From: an uncultured Collinsella sp.
Lineage (GTDB): Bacteria; Actinomycetota; Coriobacteriia; Coriobacteriales; Coriobacteriaceae
Assembly (NCBI GenBank): GCA_900551195.1
Contig: URVD01000096.1
Span: 1-6,924, forward strand
DNA length: 6,924 nt
Direction: 5' to 3'
The translations under genes were made by a program, and so were the position numbers. Below the pieces are notes generated by a model that searched no databases, was not told the DNA's origin, and saw only the letters and a program-made list of their open reading frames with translations. This document shows, one piece after another, positions 5,320 through 6,924 of this stretch (positions within the stretch are counted from its first letter, which is position 1; every line of letters starts with the position of its first letter).

Positions 5320-6818
5320 GCCCAGGGGAAGGCCGAAGCCGCGGCCATGTTCTTGCGCACGAGCTCGTCGCGCACCTGAGCCAGGCCCTGCTCCATGCCC
5401 ACCACATAAGTCTGCGGGTACAGGAAGCGCTTGTAGACCGGATCCAGATGGTCCAGTGCCCAGGTGCAACGCTCGCGTGCGTCCTCAATGCTCTCGCGCG
5501 GGGCAACGGCGCTGCCATCGCGCACGATCGGCACCAGCAGCTCGCGATACTCAAGTTCGGACACGTCGGTCACCAGGGCGGCATCATTCACGGCCACGAG
5601 GGTATTGCCGCGCGCGGCGCCCTCCCCCGCCAGATGGTCCTCGTCGTAGATCATGTCGCAGACTGGGCCGCCAAAGCCGTCGTAATAACGGCGCACGCGT
5701 TGCACACCCGGGATCGTGCGCTTATAGGGCTGCTCGGAGAGCTTGACCACCGGCGTCCATGGATCTGTCTCGCTCGCACGGCGGGCGGAAAGCTTGTACA
5801 CGCCACCCAGCGCCGGCTGGTCATAGCAGGTCGCGAGCTTGGTACCCACGCCAAAGCTATCGATGGGCGCGCCCTGGTCCAGCAGCGACTGAATCGTGTA
5901 CTCGTCAAGATCGTTGGAAACCGAGATCCCCACATAGGGCAGGCCCTCGGCATCAAAACGGCCGCGAACATACTTGGAGAGCTTGGCGAGGTCGCCGGAG
6001 TCGATGCGAATAGCCGACAGACGCTCGCCCACCGCCTCCATCTCCTTGGCAACCGTAATGGCATGCTCGCAGCCCTCGCGCACGTCATAGGTGTCGATGA
6101 GCAGCGTACAGTTCTTGGGGCTCGACTTGGCAAAGGCGCGGAAGGCCTCGAGCTCGGAATCGAAGCTCATCACCCAGCTGTGCGCATGCGTGCCAAAGAC
6201 GGGAATACCATAGCGGCGGCCGGCGAGCACATTGGACGTAGAGGAGCAGCCGGCAACGTAGCTCGCGCGCGCAACGGCCAGGCCGCCATCGGGACCCTGG
6301 GCGCGGCGCAGGCCAAACTCCGCCACGGGGCGACCGTCGGCGGCGAGCACCACGCGCGCCGTCTTGGTGGCGACAAGCGTCTGGAACCCGACGATGTTGA
6401 GCAGCGCCGTCTCAAGCAGCTGGCACTCGAGCGCAGGACCGGTGACGCGCACCATGGGCTCGCGCGGAAAGACGAGCTCGCCCTCGGGGACGGCGTCGAT
6501 ATTTACATGCGCACGAAAATCGCGCAGGTAGTCGAGGAATTCAGGCTTGAACATCGCGCCGCCGGCCGGGGCCTGGAGCGAGGCGAGGTAGTCGATATCC
6601 TCGGGCGTAAAGCGCAGGTTCTCGACGAGCTCGGGCAGCTCGGCGGTGCCACACATGACGGCATAGGCGCTGCCAAAGGGATGGTCGCGGTAAAACGCGG
6701 TAAAACAACCCTGCTCATTGGCCTTGCCGCTCTCCCACAGGCCCTGGGCCATAGTGAGCTCGTACAGATCGGTGAGCATTGCAATGTCGGTGGGATGCGA
6801 GATGTCGGTCAAAGCCAT
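5313..6818 (-). CDS. pncB: Nicotinate phosphoribosyltransferase
   Basis: Joins nicotinate to PRPP, with ATP hydrolysis, giving nicotinate mononucleotide in the Preiss-Handler route to NAD; cytoplasmic. The 501 residues fit the long bacterial/human-type family. Motifs visible in order: LTDLYELTM (15-23), substrate-binding FGLRRAQGPDG (168-178), GTHAHSWVMSF (209-219), whose second His (213) should be the phosphorylated catalytic residue, the phosphate-binding region IRIDSGDL (270-277), SNDLDE (301-306) and FGVGTKL (322-328). The C-terminal part ends in the typical FLYPQTYVVGM segment (465-475). The ATG at 6818 has AAAGG 7 nt upstream. The stop codon lies within hairpin C. proB follows on the same strand after 103 bp, so read-through into proB is possible, though no pathway link is known. 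Nicotinamide phosphoribosyltransferase is unlikely given the motif set. Confidence 0.96.
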   Translation of the reverse strand: MALTDISHPTDIAMLTDLYELTMAQGLWESGKANEQGCFTAFYRDHPFGSAYAVMCGTAELPELVENLRFTPEDIDYLASLQAPAGGAMFKPEFLDYLRDFRAHVNIDAVPEGELVFPREPMVRVTGPALECQLLETALLNIVGFQTLVATKTARVVLAADGRPVAEFGLRRAQGPDGGLAVARASYVAGCSSTSNVLAGRRYGIPVFGTHAHSWVMSFDSELEAFRAFAKSSPKNCTLLIDTYDVREGCEHAITVAKEMEAVGERLSAIRIDSGDLAKLSKYVRGRFDAEGLPYVGISVSNDLDEYTIQSLLDQGAPIDSFGVGTKLATCYDQPALGGVYKLSARRASETDPWTPVVKLSEQPYKRTIPGVQRVRRYYDGFGGPVCDMIYDEDHLAGEGAARGNTLVAVNDAALVTDVSELEYRELLVPIVRDGSAVAPRESIEDARERCTWALDHLDPVYKRFLYPQTYVVGMEQGLAQVRDELVRKNMAAASAFPWAK

Positions 6819-6924
6819 GGGGCGACCTTTCGGATGCGTTGTGCAGAGGTTGAGGGTTGGACAAGGGCAGAGTGTTCGGACATGACGCCCGATGTAAATC
6901 GGTTAGAGCAGGCCCATGCTGGTC
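6819..6924 (-). other. Upstream region of pncB, no firm feature
   Basis: This stretch holds the pncB ribosome binding site (AAAGG at 6830-6826). On the minus strand TTTACA, a fair -35-like box, lies about 75 nt upstream of the ATG, but no -10 box lies at proper spacing. At the extreme edge the minus strand reads as six sense codons (TSMGLL) and TAA (6903-6905), which could be the end of an upstream gene but is too short to support. Confidence 0.4.

Noticed and set aside
6903..6924. Possible C-terminal tail (TSMGLL, stop) of a minus-strand gene at the right edge
   Set aside because: Six codons cannot be told from chance.

Overview
The window is high-GC bacterial chromosome. Its gene content, protein style and intergenic palindromes suggest an actinobacterial gut anaerobe of the Coriobacteriia, most likely Collinsella or a close relative. 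That placement rests on recognition, not on a search. Coding density is high and all five genes are housekeeping or metabolic. There is no tRNA, rRNA, CRISPR array, transposase or phage gene.

Layout from left to right: the N-terminal 249 codons of glmS (minus strand, running off the left edge); a 214-bp gap with the probable glmS promoter/operator region and a hairpin (A) behind proA; proA (minus); a 112-bp divergent promoter region; an S33-family prolyl aminopeptidase-like gene, pip (plus); a 302-bp convergent gap made almost entirely of three palindromic elements (B, D and a three-tier terminator hairpin); proB (minus); a 103-bp gap with hairpin C, which overlaps the pncB stop codon; pncB (minus); and about 106 bp of upstream sequence at the right edge.

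proB (glutamate 5-kinase) and proA (glutamyl-phosphate reductase) catalyse the first two steps of proline synthesis. They are usually adjacent, but here a convergent/divergent peptidase gene that probably releases N-terminal proline from peptides lies between them. The locus therefore pairs proline synthesis with proline salvage. pncB (nicotinate phosphoribosyltransferase, NAD salvage) lies upstream of proB on the same strand. glmS makes glucosamine-6-phosphate for the cell wall.

The most unusual content is in the gaps. Hairpins A, B and C have entirely different stem sequences but the same design: arm, 9-10 nt, the constant hexamer GTCCCC, 2-3 nt, complementary arm. In B and C the loop hexamer is also complementary to GGGAC just outside the stem, so pseudoknot or switching structures are possible. 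Element D looks like a decayed, longer relative. Each of the four genes that end inside the window has a hairpin at, or within about 15 nt of, its stop codon.
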